Shown here: piece after piece, positions 5,734-6,765 of the stretch | How positions within the stretch are numbered: position 1 is the first letter of the stretch | Layout of the letters: every line of letters starts with the position of its first letter | Origin: an uncultured Oscillibacter sp. | GTDB taxonomy: Bacteria > Bacillota > Clostridia > Oscillospirales > Oscillospiraceae | Direction of reading: 5' to 3' | DNA length: 6,765 nt | Assembly: GCA_934574045.1 (NCBI GenBank) | Contig: CAKTMK010000062.1 | Span: forward strand, 1-6,765 | Notes under the pieces: model-generated | The model's input: only the letters and a program-made list of their open reading frames with translations | Databases searched by the model: none | What the model was told of the DNA's origin: nothing | Made by a program: the position numbers and the translations under genes

Positions 5734-5763
5734 GGTTACCATAAAAAATTGATTATGGTAACC
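5734..5763. promoter_or_regulatory. Perfect 11+11 inverted repeat, probable operator between divergent genes
   Basis: GGTTACCATAA and TTATGGTAACC are exact inverted copies separated by eight AT-rich bases. The left arm contains a smaller imperfect palindrome, ATGGT-T-ACCAT. The repeat lies about 50-80 bases upstream of the spoIIA start and about 75-100 upstream of the kinase start. No T-run follows, so it is more likely a protein-binding site than a terminator. I do not recognise the regulator. Confidence 0.6.
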
Positions 5764-5796
5764 TCTCTCTGTCGGCTTCCCTCATTTTCTCCGTTC

Positions 5797-5820
5797 GGTC
5801 TTGATTTTTTGACCAAGACC
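5797..5820. promoter_or_regulatory. Inverted repeat overlapping the kinase promoter, possible operator
   Basis: GGTCTTG and CAAGACC are exact inverted arms separated by ten bases. The repeat covers the putative -35 (5801-5806) and most of the spacer of the rightward promoter, a position suited to a repressor. The cognate regulator is not in the window. Confidence 0.45.
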
Positions 5821-5829
5821 TGCTAGGAT
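5801..5829 (+). promoter_or_regulatory. Probable promoter of the sugar kinase gene
   Basis: A -35-like TTGATT (5801-5806) is followed after 17 bases by TAGGAT (5824-5829), with TGC directly before it forming an extended -10 (TGNTAGGAT). Both hexamers match four of six consensus bases. Transcription would start near 5836, about 64 bases before the ATG. An alternative -10, GATAAT (5827-5832), has poorer spacing. Confidence 0.55.
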
Positions 5830-5899
5830 AATTTCATCACGTAAACGATTTTCCGGCAACCTTACCGTATGTTCTCCGCCGGAACCCTGGGGGAGCCTC

Positions 5900-6765
5900 A
5901 TGGAACAGATACATATCGCCGCTCTGGGCGAGATCCTCATTGACTACACGCCGCTGCCGGATTCCGACGCGGGAATGTCCGTATTTGAGCAGAATCCCGG
6001 CGGCGCGCCCGCAAACGTGCTGGCCTGCGCCGCCCGGCTGGGCCGCCGCACCGCGTTCATCGGAAAGGTCGGCGACGATATTCAGGGTCGCTTTCTGGCC
6101 GACACTCTACGCCGCACCGGCATCGACACCCGGGCGCTGCGGGTGGACAAGACCGTTTTCACCACGCTGGCTTTCGTCAAGCTGGACGAGCGGGGCGAGC
6201 GCAGCTTTTCCTTCGCCCGCAAGCCGGGAGCCGATACCCAGCTCACCAGTGCCGAGCTGGACCGGGAGCTGATCGCCGGGTGCGGCATCCTGCACTTCGG
6301 CTCCCTCTCCCTGACGGACGAACCGGCCCGCAGCGCCACGCTGGAGGCTGTGCAGCTGGCCCGACGTTCCGGCGCGATCATCGCCTACGATCCCAACTAC
6401 CGCCCCCTGCTCTGGCCGGACCGGGCCACCGCCATGCGGCAGATGCAGGCCCCGCTCCCGCTGGTGGATCTTCTGAAGGTCTCGGATGACGAGATCGTTT
6501 TGCTGACCGACTGCTCCGGCCCGGAGGACGGTGCGCGGCGGCTGATCGAGCAGGGGCTGCGCTGCGTGGTGGTGACCATCGGCAGCAGCGGCGCGCTGGT
6601 CTCCACCCGGGAGGGCTGCGCCATGGTCCCCGGCTTCCCCGCCAAGGTCGTGGACACCAACGGCGCGGGCGATTCGTTCTGGGGCGGATTCCTCACCCGC
6701 ATTTCCGAGAGCGGAAAGAAGCTGGATCAGATCACGTTCGAGGACTTCCAGTCCTTCGCCCGCTT
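5900..6765 (+). CDS. PfkB-family carbohydrate kinase, probable fructokinase (3' truncated by window)
   Basis: The frame is open from ATG 5900 to the window end: 288 residues plus two bases, against roughly 310-330 for the family. It phosphorylates a sugar with ATP, most likely fructose to fructose-6-phosphate, in the cytoplasm. The N-terminus IAALGEILIDYTP, the substrate-binding NPGGAPANVLACAARLG (32-48), AFIGKVGDDIQG (52-63) and TTLAFVKLDERGERSFSFARKPGAD (88-112) are very like ScrK-type fructokinases. The second PfkB signature DTNGAGDSFWGGF (252-264) holds the catalytic base D258 and the anion hole. The ribosome binding site GGGGGAG (5889-5895) is only four bases from the ATG. The gene is divergent from spoIIA and preceded by two candidate operators, suggesting sugar-responsive control. 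Sugar specificity cannot be proved from sequence. Confidence 0.93.
   Translation, partial: MEQIHIAALGEILIDYTPLPDSDAGMSVFEQNPGGAPANVLACAARLGRRTAFIGKVGDDIQGRFLADTLRRTGIDTRALRVDKTVFTTLAFVKLDERGERSFSFARKPGADTQLTSAELDRELIAGCGILHFGSLSLTDEPARSATLEAVQLARRSGAIIAYDPNYRPLLWPDRATAMRQMQAPLPLVDLLKVSDDEIVLLTDCSGPEDGARRLIEQGLRCVVVTIGSSGALVSTREGCAMVPGFPAKVVDTNGAGDSFWGGFLTRISESGKKLDQITFEDFQSFAR

Noticed and set aside
5851..5884. Inverted repeat TTCCGGC/GCCGGAA in the kinase leader, considered as a riboswitch or attenuator
   Set aside because: Only seven base pairs around a 20-base loop, no T-run and no recognisable aptamer sequence; too weak to annotate.
5940..6272. A 110-codon plus-strand frame inside the sugar kinase
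   Set aside because: The frame starting at ATG 5900 carries all PfkB motifs to the window edge; this one is an out-of-frame overlap with Arg/Pro/Ser-rich product.

Overview
The window looks like chromosomal DNA of a GC-rich, endospore-forming Firmicute, most likely a clostridial gut lineage such as Oscillospiraceae. The evidence is a GC-rich sequence with AT-rich intergenic promoters, a spoIIAA-spoIIAB-sigF sporulation operon, AGGAGG-type ribosome binding sites, Gram-positive LexA-type boxes, and a radical SAM/TIGR03915 gene pair common in Clostridia. Taxonomy is inference; no rRNA gene is present.

Layout, left to right. (1) 1-1494 (+): 3' part of rpoC (RNA polymerase beta'), closed by a very strong intrinsic terminator at 1552-1598. 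(2) 1667-3991 (+): an apparent three-gene operon. It starts with a consensus promoter (TTGACA-N17-TATAAT) that carries two LexA/SOS-box-like palindromes, one inside the promoter spacer and one just after the predicted transcription start. The genes are a 40-codon single-span membrane peptide, a radical SAM protein of the rSAM_link_UDG family (TIGR03916/COG4277) with a helix-hairpin-helix and a C-terminal sliding-clamp-binding motif, and a TIGR03915-family putative DNA metabolism protein. (3) 4002-4027: a hairpin between convergent operons. (4) 5531-4061 (-): spoIIAA, spoIIAB and sigF, joined by 4-base ATGA overlaps; this module controls the first forespore-specific sigma factor. (5) 5532-5899: a divergent regulatory region. 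It holds a putative Spo0A-activated promoter for spoIIA, a perfect 11+11 inverted repeat, a second inverted repeat overlapping the promoter of the rightward gene, and hairpins in the spoIIA leader. (6) 5900-6765 (+): a PfkB-family sugar kinase, probably fructokinase, cut by the window end.

The most interesting part is region 2. A predicted SOS-controlled operon links a small membrane peptide to a radical SAM enzyme and its usual partner, and the enzyme has a DNA-binding fold and a clamp-docking peptide. Together these suggest an undescribed DNA-damage response module: a replisome-tethered radical SAM repair or modification enzyme co-expressed with a possible SOS membrane effector. Gene families and sequence motifs are seen directly; the SOS control, clamp binding and peptide function are inferred.
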